A stretch of DNA of 64,000 nucleotides from Polynucleobacter sp. MWH-Svant-W18 (GCF_018687495.1 NZ_CP061293.1:124001-188000); one strand, 5' to 3'. Counted from the stretch's first letter, positions 50,511 to 58,622 are shown. Numbers and translations are program-made. Notes: a model not told the origin generated them from the sequence alone.

Positions 50511-51796
50511 TCTTGCGCAGGACTTAAGATGGGGCGATAAAGCTTGACGGTCTTCACTCCCTGATCATCAAACTGCACAATTTCCATCACGATATCGGCA
50601 ATGCGAAGGCTGACATCGTGATCTGGAATAGCCTCAAGTTTTTCGAGTATCAGGCCATTGAGAGTTCTGGGGCCATCCAATGGAAGGTTGAGGTTGAGTA
50701 AGCGATTAAGATCTCGCAGCGAGGCGCTACCACTGGCGAGATACGTACCATCTGCGAGCCAATGTGGGTCGGTTGATAGGTTGGAGAAGGAGGTAGTGAA
50801 CTCCCCAATCAGCTCTTCCACGATATCTTCAAACGTGACTAGACCCAGAACTTCACCATATTCATTAACGACTAGACTCAAGCGCTGTTGGTTGTCTTGG
50901 AAGAATTGCATCTGCTGCAAAACCGGGGTACCACTTGGGATGAAATATGGCTCATTGAGTAATGATCTAAAGTCTTCATGTTGTAAGTCGGTATCGCCCA
51001 AAAGGGAAAGTGCCTTTTTGACAGACAAGATGCCGACAATCCTCTCAGAGTCACCATCACATACTGGCAACTTATTGTGATAACAAGTCTCCAATTGCTG
51101 GACTACTTCATCAATGGGTCGTGAGAGGTCCAGGATCTCAATCTTGGATCGAGGGGTCATGACATCATCAACCGTAATGTTTTCAAGGTTGAATAAGTTC
51201 AACAGAATATTGCGATGATGATTCGAGACGAAACGGTTCGATTCTAGAACTAGGCTACGCAACTCCTCTTTGCTCATGGTTCTGCTATCTGAAGAGGATT
51301 GCAAGCCAGATACTCTCATTAAGCCTGAAACAAAGTTATTAATGAGCCATAAAAGGGGTTTAAGGAAAAAGGTGAGCGGCAGAATGAACCAACCAACTCG
51401 AGACGCAATTTTTTCTGGAAAGGCTGCACCAATCACTTTTGGGGTGATTTCGCTAAAGATAATGATGAGTAAGGCAACTACTAGGGTAGCGATGGAAAGT
51501 ACTAGGCCGCTATCTCCAAATAGGTGTAAAGCAATACCAGTCACCAAAATAGGGAGGATAGTATTAATGAGATTGTTAGAAATTAAGAGAACCGATAAAA
51601 GTGAATCAATCCTCTTGAGCAGTCGTTCTGCTAAAGCAGCGCCAGCATTCCCACTCGCAGCCATGGCACGTAGGCGATGGCGATTGGAGGAAAGCATGCT
51701 GGTCTCGGCCATGGAGAAAAAGCCTGAGAGTGCGAGTAAAAATAGGACAAGAGCAACTTGGCTATAAAAAGGCCAATCGTCAAAAAAGGTGTCCAT
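50507..51796 (-). CDS. HlyC/CorC-family CNNM-CBS transporter
   Basis: Inner-membrane protein of the CNNM/CorC group, linked to magnesium or cobalt export. The 429 residues comprise a DUF21/CNNM membrane domain of about four helices (residues 10-150), two CBS repeats (about 200-325, with VDDVMTPRSKIEIL and KLPVCDGDSERIVGILSVKK), and a C-terminal CorC_HlyC domain with GPRTLNGLILEKLEAIP. The ATG giving MDTFFDDW is preferred to a TTG five codons earlier. It heads the pilBCD-coaE-zapD operon. Confidence 0.9.
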   Translation of the reverse strand: MDTFFDDWPFYSQVALVLFLLALSGFFSMAETSMLSSNRHRLRAMAASGNAGAALAERLLKRIDSLLSVLLISNNLINTILPILVTGIALHLFGDSGLVLSIATLVVALLIIIFSEITPKVIGAAFPEKIASRVGWFILPLTFFLKPLLWLINNFVSGLMRVSGLQSSSDSRTMSKEELRSLVLESNRFVSNHHRNILLNLFNLENITVDDVMTPRSKIEILDLSRPIDEVVQQLETCYHNKLPVCDGDSERIVGILSVKKALSLLGDTDLQHEDFRSLLNEPYFIPSGTPVLQQMQFFQDNQQRLSLVVNEYGEVLGLVTFEDIVEELIGEFTTSFSNLSTDPHWLADGTYLASGSASLRDLNRLLNLNLPLDGPRTLNGLILEKLEAIPDHDVSLRIADIVMEIVQFDDQGVKTVKLYRPILSPAQD

Positions 51797-51915
51797 GAGG
51801 TCTGCCTGCAAAAAAGTAAGGATGAATCAATATAGCAAAGTGGCAATTCACAAGCTATAGATGAGGAAGAAAGCCTTATCAGTTTATTTGCTAAATTATG
51901 TAAGAATTACTCCCT

Positions 51916-52428
51916 ATGGCATCTTCTCATCGGCAAACCCGTTCTGATAGCGCTCAATATTGTGTGATCACAGCCCCTTTTGGGCGGCTGGGCATTGGTA
52001 CTGAATTGGTGGATGACAGTTTGATGCTGTCCAAAATCGACTATCTTCCAGCTACAGCCCAACTCATGAGCCCTAAAAATCACTTGGCTAAAGAGGCAGA
52101 AAAGCAATTTAGGGCCTATTTCAAGAACCCTGATTATCAATTTGATTTGCCTACTAAGCCAGCGGGGACAGAGCATCAGAAAAAGGTGTGGGCCGCCGTT
52201 CAAACTATTCCTGTGGGTAAGACAAAAACCTACGGTGACATTGCGAGTCAATTAAAAAGCGGGGCTCGTGCTGTCGGGACAGCCTGTGGAGCAAATCCTT
52301 ATCCTTTAGTTGCCCCTTGTCATCGAGTAGTTTCTGCAAAAGGAATCGGCGGCTTCATGAAGGAAGATGCACCAGGGCTCTATCGCCAAATCAAAATCTG
52401 GCTTTTAAAACACGAAGGTGTTCTCTAG
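51916..52428 (+). CDS. ogt: Methylated-DNA-protein cysteine methyltransferase
   Basis: Suicide repair enzyme that moves O6-alkyl groups from guanine to its own cysteine. The 170 residues include the DNA-binding helix segment KVWAAVQTIPVGKTKTYGDIA and the acceptor motif LVAPCHRVV near residue 135, followed by GIGGF. Single-domain Ogt-type, without an Ada regulatory domain. Its stop codon abuts that of the convergent squalene synthase-like gene with no gap. Confidence 0.95.
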   Translation: MASSHRQTRSDSAQYCVITAPFGRLGIGTELVDDSLMLSKIDYLPATAQLMSPKNHLAKEAEKQFRAYFKNPDYQFDLPTKPAGTEHQKKVWAAVQTIPVGKTKTYGDIASQLKSGARAVGTACGANPYPLVAPCHRVVSAKGIGGFMKEDAPGLYRQIKIWLLKHEGVL

Positions 52429-53409
52429 TTAGCGTACTTTACGCAAAGGGCGTGACGCCGCGAAAAAAAAGACTTTCATTAAAGAATCGCTGGCTACTGC
52501 AAATTTTGTAAAGACGTAAAACGCCATTACCGTTTTGCGCTTCAGCTTAAGCTCATCTTTATCGTTGAAAGATTCCTGCTGTGCGATTTTCGACAGCGTC
52601 ATGACTGCGAGGCCAAAGGCTAAGAAACAAAAACGCCTCATTCCAAACTCTTTTTTTGGAATCAGCGCAATATAGTCTAGAGATTCCTGTAGTTTTCTAT
52701 AGGCAATCTGCAAAAGCTGATTCTGGTCCATGCCAGCGGGTTTCCAAGATACGCCACGAGCCCTATCTTCAGGAGAGTCTTTGAGAATGTTAGTCATTTG
52801 CAAAGCCTGTCCAAAAGCAATTGCTAAATTCTCATGACTCTTGATCTGCTTTGCAAAAGCAGGTGAGTGATTGCTGAAGATCGTCGTGAGGAGCTCTCCA
52901 ACAACTCCAGCAACTACATAACAATACTTCTCAAATTCATTTAAATCCTTCAAGCCAGCCGCATTCTGTTTGCTATGAAAGTATGACATTCCTTCTGACA
53001 TGACAGAAATACAGCGACTAACTGCCGCTTGATCGGCTTTAGAGCATGTATGCAGGATGCGCAACACAGTTGGTGTGTGCGCAATCAGATCCAGTTCATC
53101 TGAATTGCCATAGTCAGAGAGGGCAGCTAAACAGGGATCCACAAAAGATTCAACGGAACTTTTTTCAAGTACGGCATCTAAAAATAATTTAGAAAGTCGT
53201 TGTTTGGTATCTGGATCTAAGTTCGCAGCGTCTTCAATCGTATCCACAATGCGACAAAGTAAATAGGTATTGCCCACCACTTTTTCAATGCTAGTGGGCA
53301 AGAGGGGAATGGTTAAAGCAAAGGTGCGGGAGACTGAGCCCAAAATGGCTTTTTGGTAGGCCAGGTCAGAATTAGGGTTGTAGCCGAAGTGATTTTTTGG
53401 GGAACTCAC
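52429..53409 (-). CDS. Squalene/phytoene synthase family protein
   Basis: Head-to-head prenyl transferase, probably condensing two farnesyl diphosphates. The 326 residues show SRTFALTIPLLP near residue 28, the first aspartate-rich motif DTIEDAANLD near residue 56, and the second diphosphate-binding region QMTNILKDSPEDRARGVSW near residue 210. The pattern looks more like squalene synthase than phytoene synthase. No squalene-hopene cyclase, carotenoid desaturase or hpn genes are adjacent, so the pathway is unknown. Start is a GTG with CATAAT ending 6 bases upstream. Confidence 0.87.
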   Translation of the reverse strand: MSSPKNHFGYNPNSDLAYQKAILGSVSRTFALTIPLLPTSIEKVVGNTYLLCRIVDTIEDAANLDPDTKQRLSKLFLDAVLEKSSVESFVDPCLAALSDYGNSDELDLIAHTPTVLRILHTCSKADQAAVSRCISVMSEGMSYFHSKQNAAGLKDLNEFEKYCYVVAGVVGELLTTIFSNHSPAFAKQIKSHENLAIAFGQALQMTNILKDSPEDRARGVSWKPAGMDQNQLLQIAYRKLQESLDYIALIPKKEFGMRRFCFLAFGLAVMTLSKIAQQESFNDKDELKLKRKTVMAFYVFTKFAVASDSLMKVFFFAASRPLRKVR

Positions 53410-53415
53410 CCTTGA

Positions 53416-53421
53416 ATTATG
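53416..53421 (-). promoter_or_regulatory. Candidate -10 box (CATAAT) of the squalene synthase-like gene
   Basis: CATAAT (5 of 6) on the minus strand ends 6 bases before the GTG start. Predicted leaderless; there is no clear -35. Confidence 0.4.
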
Positions 53422-53463
53422 TCAGAGTGGTGTGCTCTACGCAGTAGCCAATACAGTGCGCCA

Positions 53464-53477
53464 AATTCGTGCGAATT
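53464..53477. repeat. Inverted repeat AATTCG-TG-CGAATT upstream of symporter
   Basis: Perfect 6-bp arms around TG in the 130-base divergent gap, 28 bases upstream of the symporter's TATAAT. CGAATT recurs at 53515-53520, just after that -10. A candidate operator, protein unknown. Confidence 0.35.
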
Positions 53478-53504
53478 CCCTTACTGACAAAAGTGACAAG
53501 GACA

Positions 53505-53510
53505 TATAAT
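53505..53510 (+). promoter_or_regulatory. -10 box (TATAAT) of the sodium:solute symporter
   Basis: Perfect TATAAT 29 bases before the GTG start. A -35 is weak: CTGACA lies 15 bases upstream. Predicted transcript start near 53517, leaving room for the AGGGGG ribosome site. Confidence 0.6.
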
Positions 53511-53539
53511 TTCACGAATTCTTTAGGGGGAAATCGGGC

Positions 53540-54955
53540 GTGCTTATTTGGTTCGTCATCATTTATTGGGTTATTTCTGTAGGCATTGGCTTGTGGGCTG
53601 CTTTACGAGTGAAAAATACTGCCGACTTCGCAGCCGCCGGCCACAGTCTCCCGATGCCCATTGTGACTGCAACTGTATTTGCGACATGGTTTGGGTCAGA
53701 AACAGTATTGGGTATTCCAGCTACCTTTCTTAAGGAGGGTCTGGGCGGTGTAGTTTCTGATCCCTTTGGATCCTCTTTATGCCTAATTTTGGTCGGTCTC
53801 TTTTTTGCGCGGCATTTGTATAACCGCCGCATGCTCACGATTGGTGATTTCTTTCGTGAGAAGTATGGTCGAACTGTTGAGGTATTAGTAACACTCTGTA
53901 TTGTTGTCTCCTACTTGGGATGGGTTGCTGCACAAATTAAAGCCTTAGGTTTGGTATTTAACGTTGTGTCAGAGGGTGGTATCTCACAGACGGGTGGCAT
54001 GATGATTGGCGCAGCTAGCGTTTTGATCTACACCTTATTTGGCGGGATGTGGTCGGTGGCGATTACTGACTTTATTCAGATGATCATTATCGTGGTCGGC
54101 ATGCTGTATATCGGTGGTGAAATGACCATGCAAACTGGGGGAGTTGCGGTAGTGATTGAGCATGCAGCGGCGGCGGGTCAATTTAGTAACTTCTGGCCCG
54201 ATATGAATTTGGCGTCTATTCTAGGTTTCGTTGCAGCCTTGTGCACGATGATGCTCGGCTCGATTCCGCAGCAAGATGTGTTTCAACGAATTACCTCTTC
54301 GAAGAATGTCAATATTGCGGTGCAGGCTGCCATATTAGGTGGCGTTTTGTACTTTATTTTTGCTTTTGTACCAATGTATTTAGCCTACTCAGCAACCTTA
54401 ATTAATCCGGATTTAGTAAAAGAATATTTAGATACTGACCCTCAGATGATTCTGCCAAAGTTGATTCTGAATCATGCGCCAATGATTGCGCAGGTCATGT
54501 TCTTTGGCGCCTTACTTTCTGCAATTAAGAGTTGTGCCAGCGCCACCTTACTTGCGCCTTCCGTTACGTTTGCTGAAAACATTGTTAGAGGTTTTTATAA
54601 ACACTTGTCTGATCGAGATTTATTGAAAATTATGCGCATTACCGTTTTGTGTTTTGCTGTAGTGGTAACCTTCTTTGCCGTGAATTCTGAACTTTCAATT
54701 TTTAAAATGGTAGAAAGCGCCTACAAGGTGACCCTGGTAGCTGCGTTTGTGCCCTTGGCATTTGGGGTTTATTGGTCTAGAGCAAATTCAATGGGTGGAT
54801 TGCTAGCTGTGGTGGGTGGCCTAACCATTTGGATCAGCTGTGAAATTTTGGCTCCAAATGCGATTTTGCCACCTCAATTGGCGGGCTTATTAGCCAGTCT
54901 GTTGGGCATGATTTTGGGAAGTTTGGTGCCAAAAGACCTTTTAAAGCCTGTTTAA
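53540..54955 (+). CDS. Sodium:solute symporter (SSS family)
   Basis: Inner-membrane sodium-coupled uptake carrier. The 471 residues form about 12-13 helices. The segments FAAAGHSLPMPIVTATVFATWFG-like region near residue 33, LYTLFGGMWSVAITDFIQM (the sodium-site region) near residue 168 and SIPQQDVFQRITSSKN near residue 245 are characteristic of the proline/pantothenate/monocarboxylate branch. The substrate cannot be fixed. The GTG start follows AGGGGG by 9 bases. A ketopantoate-reductase-family gene follows about 100 bases later, which is weak circumstantial evidence only. Confidence 0.9.
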   Translation: MLIWFVIIYWVISVGIGLWAALRVKNTADFAAAGHSLPMPIVTATVFATWFGSETVLGIPATFLKEGLGGVVSDPFGSSLCLILVGLFFARHLYNRRMLTIGDFFREKYGRTVEVLVTLCIVVSYLGWVAAQIKALGLVFNVVSEGGISQTGGMMIGAASVLIYTLFGGMWSVAITDFIQMIIIVVGMLYIGGEMTMQTGGVAVVIEHAAAAGQFSNFWPDMNLASILGFVAALCTMMLGSIPQQDVFQRITSSKNVNIAVQAAILGGVLYFIFAFVPMYLAYSATLINPDLVKEYLDTDPQMILPKLILNHAPMIAQVMFFGALLSAIKSCASATLLAPSVTFAENIVRGFYKHLSDRDLLKIMRITVLCFAVVVTFFAVNSELSIFKMVESAYKVTLVAAFVPLAFGVYWSRANSMGGLLAVVGGLTIWISCEILAPNAILPPQLAGLLASLLGMILGSLVPKDLLKPV

Positions 54956-54963
54956 ATGATATG

Positions 54964-54982
54964 TTGCCTAAATATTAGGCAA
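54964..54982 (+). terminator. Hairpin after the symporter gene
   Basis: TTGCCTAA and TTAGGCAA form a perfect 8-bp stem with a 3-base loop, 8 bases after the stop codon. The following sequence TCATAATTG is AT-rich but not a T-run, so it may only stabilise the mRNA end. Confidence 0.45.
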
Positions 54983-54991
54983 TCATAATTG

Positions 54992-55020
54992 TTGCACTGC
55001 AAAATATTCTCATCTAATAT
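54992..55020 (+). promoter_or_regulatory. Weak candidate promoter of the ketopantoate reductase-family gene
   Basis: TTGCAC and TAATAT at 17-base spacing; matches are partial. The transcript would start near 55027 and include the GGAG site used by the gene. Confidence 0.3.
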
Positions 55021-55058
55021 GACACTAATACAAAATTTTTTATTCTTATGGAGTTTTT

Positions 55059-56090
55059 ATGAAAATCTGTGTAATCGGAGGCGGTGGTGCCATTGGCGGC
55101 TACTTAGCGGTCATGCTCTCGCGAGCAGGCAATGATGTCACTGTAGTCGCGCGGGGAGCCACTCTTGCCGCTATCAAAAAGAACGGTTTAACGCTCATTA
55201 ATGAAGAACACCCTGAGCCTTTAGTCGCAAAAGTGAAGGCGGTTGAAAAAATTACTGATGTAGAAACACCTGATGTGGTTATTCTGGCTGTGAAGGCGCA
55301 TCAGGTTGATCCAATCATTCATGATTTGGCATCGATTATTGGATCAGAAACTATTTTGATCCCAATGCAAAACGGAATTCCTTGGTGGTATTTCCAAAAA
55401 TTGTCAGGCGAGTATCAGGACCATAGTGTTGAGACGATTGATGCAGGTGGCATTGCTAAGAACGCTATTAATCCAAACAACATTATTGGTTGCGTAGTTT
55501 ACCCAGCGACTTTCTCTGAGGCGCCTGGTGTGATTCGCCTTGTCGAAGGTAATCGCTTCCCTTTGGGTGAGTTAGATGGCAAGGTGACAGAGCGAGTACA
55601 AAAAATGTCAGAGATGATGACTAATGCAGGCTTCAAGTCACCAGTGCTCGAAGATATTCGTTCAGAAATTTGGCTCAAGCTTTGGGGCAATATGACTTTT
55701 AATCCCATTAGCGCTTTGACTCACGGGACTTTGGAAGGTATTTGCCAGTTCCCATTAACGCGAGAATTAGCACGTAATATGATGGCCGAAGCACAGGCAA
55801 TTGCCGGCAAGTTGGGTGTCACTTTCCGTGTGGATATTGAGCGCCGCATCGCGGGTGCAGAAAAAGTGGGTAAACACAAAACATCGATGCTGCAGGATTT
55901 GGAAGCTGGACGTAGCTTGGAGGTTGATGCCTTATTAGGTTCTGTGATTGAACTCGGTAACATCACTAAGACACCTACACCTTGCTTAAATACCGTTTTT
56001 GCTTTAACTAAATACCTTGATGAAAACATCCAAGCAACTGGTGGAAGTCTGGCCTTACCTCCAGTAGGTGATTGTTACGTGTTGAACTAG
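55059..56090 (+). CDS. Ketopantoate reductase family protein (2-dehydropantoate 2-reductase)
   Basis: NADPH-dependent reductase of the ApbA/PanE family, expected in pantothenate (CoA) synthesis. The 343 residues open with the dinucleotide fold ICVIGGGGAIGGYLAVML and carry LIPMQNGIPWWYF near residue 104 and the catalytic-lysine segment EIWLKLWGNMTFNPISAL near residue 206. It is longer than E. coli PanE (303), and members of this branch sometimes act on other 2-oxo acids, so I leave the symbol blank. Good GGAG ribosome site 5 bases before the ATG. Confidence 0.88.
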   Translation: MKICVIGGGGAIGGYLAVMLSRAGNDVTVVARGATLAAIKKNGLTLINEEHPEPLVAKVKAVEKITDVETPDVVILAVKAHQVDPIIHDLASIIGSETILIPMQNGIPWWYFQKLSGEYQDHSVETIDAGGIAKNAINPNNIIGCVVYPATFSEAPGVIRLVEGNRFPLGELDGKVTERVQKMSEMMTNAGFKSPVLEDIRSEIWLKLWGNMTFNPISALTHGTLEGICQFPLTRELARNMMAEAQAIAGKLGVTFRVDIERRIAGAEKVGKHKTSMLQDLEAGRSLEVDALLGSVIELGNITKTPTPCLNTVFALTKYLDENIQATGGSLALPPVGDCYVLN

Positions 56091-56106
56091 TATTCGTTTG
56101 GCAATA

Positions 56107-56137
56107 AAAAACCCTCATCAATTTGATGAGGGTTTTT
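56107..56137. terminator. Bidirectional intrinsic terminator
   Basis: CCCTCATC and GATGAGGG pair around a 5-base AT loop, flanked by A-run and T-run, so it can act on both strands. It separates the convergent reductase and FAH-family genes. Confidence 0.92.
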
Positions 56138-56153
56138 CTTTTTGAGAGGCGCT

Positions 56154-56921
56154 TTACTCAAAGCGATTATCGAGTCGACCAACACCTTCAATAATGATGC
56201 TGACGCTACTGCCAGGTTTCATGGAGCCAACGCCAACAGAGGTGCCACAAGCAATGATGTCGCCTGGCTCTAGTGGAACATCTTGTGAGATCAAGCTCAC
56301 TAGTTTTGCAGGCGGGAAAATCATATCTGAGACAGGGTAGTTTTGACGCTCTTGCTCATTCAGGATGGTTTTGATTGTGAGTTTGCTAGGGTCAATCTCA
56401 GTGGTGATGTAAGGCCCAAATACACCAAAGGTATTGAAACTCTTTGAGCGTGTCCACTGAGCATACCCTGGCTCACGATTCAGAATTTCAATGGCGGTGA
56501 CATCATTAATGCAGGTGTAACCAAAGATGGCCTGAGCGGCTTGTGCTTCATCCGCTTCATGGCAGTGTTTGCCAATCACAATTCCGAGCTCGCCCTCGTA
56601 AACCACTTTTCCTGAATAGGATTTGGGTGTTCGAATAATTTGGTTTGCTGCCAAAAAAGAATTATTGCCTTTCAGAAAGTACAAAGGCTCTGCTGGCACG
56701 GCATGCTCAAGTTTGGTAACTAGCGCATGGAAGTTATCAACCATGGCTACCATCTTGGATGGTGTGCAAGGTATGTCAATCGTCACATCTGCTAATTTGA
56801 GTGTTTCACCAGTAGGTTTAGGGCCCTGAAATAGATTGCCTGAGTAGACGCTAATGTGGTCGCCGTTGAGCTGTCCTAAACCACTTGTTCCTTGATGCTG
56901 AAATCGAAGCCATTGAGCCAT
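56154..56921 (-). CDS. Fumarylacetoacetate hydrolase family protein
   Basis: Metal-dependent hydrolase or decarboxylase of the FAH fold. The 255 residues show KMVAMVDNFHALV, LYFLKGNNSFLAANQIIR, the metal ligands in VVYEGELGIVIGKHC near residue 105, GYTCINDVTA, and GDIIACGTSVGVGSM. Members range from acylpyruvate hydrolases to oxaloacetate decarboxylases, and the substrate is not evident. I chose the ATG giving MAQWLRFQH, with AGGA upstream; a start 20 codons earlier would overlap ispB. It follows ispB by 29 bases. Confidence 0.88.
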   Translation of the reverse strand: MAQWLRFQHQGTSGLGQLNGDHISVYSGNLFQGPKPTGETLKLADVTIDIPCTPSKMVAMVDNFHALVTKLEHAVPAEPLYFLKGNNSFLAANQIIRTPKSYSGKVVYEGELGIVIGKHCHEADEAQAAQAIFGYTCINDVTAIEILNREPGYAQWTRSKSFNTFGVFGPYITTEIDPSKLTIKTILNEQERQNYPVSDMIFPPAKLVSLISQDVPLEPGDIIACGTSVGVGSMKPGSSVSIIIEGVGRLDNRFE

Positions 56922-56950
56922 TTGAAGATCCTGAAAGGTAAATAATGAAT

Positions 56951-57955
56951 TTAAGTTTGGCGAGCGAGGGAGTATTCGCATAGCGCACGAAGCGCAGCGG
57001 TTGCTTCATTGTTGGGGAAGTCTTGAATACATTCCAAAGCCAGATCAGCCTCACGTTTTGCTGCAGATTGTGTGTAGTCAAGGGCTCCAGAGCTTTGTAC
57101 AGCTCCTAAAATTTGGGCAAATACATCGTCTGGTAAATCTTGGTTTTGTTCAATTGCAGCCCGCACTAAAAGACGCTCTTCTTTACTGCCATTTTCCAGT
57201 AAATAGATCAGTGGCAAAGTGGGTTTGCCTTCACGTAAATCATCTCCAGCATTCTTGCCCATCTGAGCAGCATTAGCGGTGTAATCCAATAAGTCATCCA
57301 TTAACTGGAACGCAGTACCAATGTGCCGACCGAAGGCAGCTGCTTGTTCGCGCTGTACATCAGTTGCATTGGCCAAAATTGCACCAAGTTCTGTAGAGGC
57401 TTCAAAAAGTTTGGCGGTCTTGTAGCGGATAACTTGAAGGTAGCTTGCCTCATCCACCTCTGGATCGTTCATGTTCAGGAGTTGTAAAACCTCACCCTCG
57501 GCAATCGTGTTGGTGGCATCCGATAGGATTTGCATGACCCGAAGGTCATTTGGGCTAACCATCATCTGAAATGCCCTGGAGTAGAGAAAATCCCCCACTA
57601 AAACGCTGGCGGCATTACCAAAAGCGGCATTTGCGGTTTCTCGCCCCCTTCTGAGGGTGGATTCGTCTACAACATCATCGTGAAGGAGGGTGGCAGTATG
57701 GATAAATTCCACTACCGCTGCCATTTCTAGGGAATGGGAGGTTTCCTGGCCATTGGCCAGTGCCTTGGCTACCAGCATCAAAAGGGCTGGTCTTACCCGT
57801 TTTCCGCCTGCGTGGATGATATAGGTCGAAATTTGGTCAATTAAGGCAACTTTTGAGGCTAATCGCTCACGAATGACCCCATCTAAGGCCTTGAAATCTA
57901 AGGCAATCGGGGCCAGGATTTGGCTTAAGTCATTGATTTTGACAGTGCTCGTCAT
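56951..57955 (-). CDS. ispB: Polyprenyl diphosphate synthase (octaprenyl type)
   Basis: Builds the isoprenoid side chain of ubiquinone. The 334-residue all-helical enzyme has the first aspartate-rich motif LLHDDVVDESTLRRG near residue 98 and the second, QLMDDLLDYTANAAQMGKN, near residue 222. The preceding small-to-large residue pattern suggests long-chain product, but exact length is not readable. The ATG giving MTSTVKIND is chosen; upstream in-frame codons lie inside rplU. Its first codons coincide with the rplU promoter. Confidence 0.95.
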   Translation of the reverse strand: MTSTVKINDLSQILAPIALDFKALDGVIRERLASKVALIDQISTYIIHAGGKRVRPALLMLVAKALANGQETSHSLEMAAVVEFIHTATLLHDDVVDESTLRRGRETANAAFGNAASVLVGDFLYSRAFQMMVSPNDLRVMQILSDATNTIAEGEVLQLLNMNDPEVDEASYLQVIRYKTAKLFEASTELGAILANATDVQREQAAAFGRHIGTAFQLMDDLLDYTANAAQMGKNAGDDLREGKPTLPLIYLLENGSKEERLLVRAAIEQNQDLPDDVFAQILGAVQSSGALDYTQSAAKREADLALECIQDFPNNEATAALRALCEYSLARQT

Positions 57956-57967
57956 GCAAGATATAAT
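57939..57967 (+). promoter_or_regulatory. Perfect consensus sigma70 promoter for rplU-rpmA
   Basis: TTGACA and TATAAT at exactly 17-base spacing, all 12 hexamer positions matching consensus. The transcript would start near 57974, about 57 bases before rplU. The promoter lies across the ispB start codon on the other strand. Confidence 0.93.
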
Positions 57968-57968
57968 A
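57963..57968 (-). promoter_or_regulatory. Candidate -10 box of ispB (TATTAT)
   Basis: TATTAT (5 of 6) on the minus strand ends 7 bases before the ispB ATG and occupies nearly the same bases as the rplU TATAAT. There is no -35. Confidence 0.4.
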
Positions 57969-58030
57969 ATGGGCTTAGCTTCTCCAGGGTGGATTAGCTT
58001 AAATGTAGATATTAATTGAGGTTTCAAACC

Positions 58031-58342
58031 ATGTACGCGGTCATAAAAACCGGTGGCAAACAATATAAAGTTGCTGCAGGCGAAAAATTGAAAATAGAAC
58101 AGATACCAGCGGAAATCGGCAGCGAAATCACTCTTGACCAAGTCCTCGCCGTTGGCGAAGGCGCTTCACTGAAATTGGGTGATCCGTTGGTTAATGGTGC
58201 AGCTGTGATGGCCACTGTCGTCTCCCAAGGACGTCACGATAAAGTGACAATCTTTAAGATGCGCCGTCGCAAGCATTATCAAAAGCACCAAGGCCATCGT
58301 CAGAATTTCACTGAAATTTTGATCAACACGATTAAAGCCTAA
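58031..58342 (+). CDS. rplU: 50S ribosomal protein L21
   Basis: Large-subunit protein contacting 23S rRNA and L20. The 103 residues open [18 protein letters not shown] and end with the basic tail [19 protein letters not shown], both diagnostic. Earlier in-frame starts are excluded by the family N-terminus. Followed after 19 bases by rpmA; both are driven by the perfect promoter upstream. Confidence 0.98.
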   Translation: MYAVIKTGGKQYKVAAGEKLKIEQIPAEIGSEITLDQVLAVGEGASLKLGDPLVNGAAVMATVVSQGRHDKVTIFKMRRRKHYQKHQGHRQNFTEILINTIKA

Positions 58343-58361
58343 TTCAGGGTAGGAGAAAGAT

Positions 58362-58622
58362 ATGGCACAGAAAAAAGGCGGCGGCTCAACACGAAATGGC
58401 CGCGACTCAGAATCGAAACGCCTAGGCGTTAAGGTATTTGGCGGCGAGCAAATTAATGCTGGCAGCATCATCATTCGTCAACGTGGCACACGTGTTCATC
58501 CGGGTGCTAATGTTGGTATTGGTAAGGATCACACTTTGTTTGCCTTAGTTGACGGCCAAGTGGAATTTAGCGTTAAGGGTGCATTGAAGAAGGCCCAAGT
58601 TTCAGTTTTGCCTCGTTCATAA
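58362..58622 (+). CDS. rpmA: 50S ribosomal protein L27
   Basis: Ribosomal protein whose N-terminal tail reaches the peptidyl-transferase centre. The 86 residues begin [20 protein letters not shown] and include [20 protein letters not shown]. No N-terminal cleavable extension of the Firmicutes type is present. A good ribosome site (AGGAGAAAG) precedes it, and a strong terminator follows before obgE. Confidence 0.98.
   Translation: MAQKKGGGSTRNGRDSESKRLGVKVFGGEQINAGSIIIRQRGTRVHPGANVGIGKDHTLFALVDGQVEFSVKGALKKAQVSVLPRS

Noticed and set aside
57956..58141. Upstream extension of ispB into rplU
   Set aside because: The frame stays open, but the extra 62 residues are antisense to rplU and absent from the family; the ATG at 57955 gives normal length.
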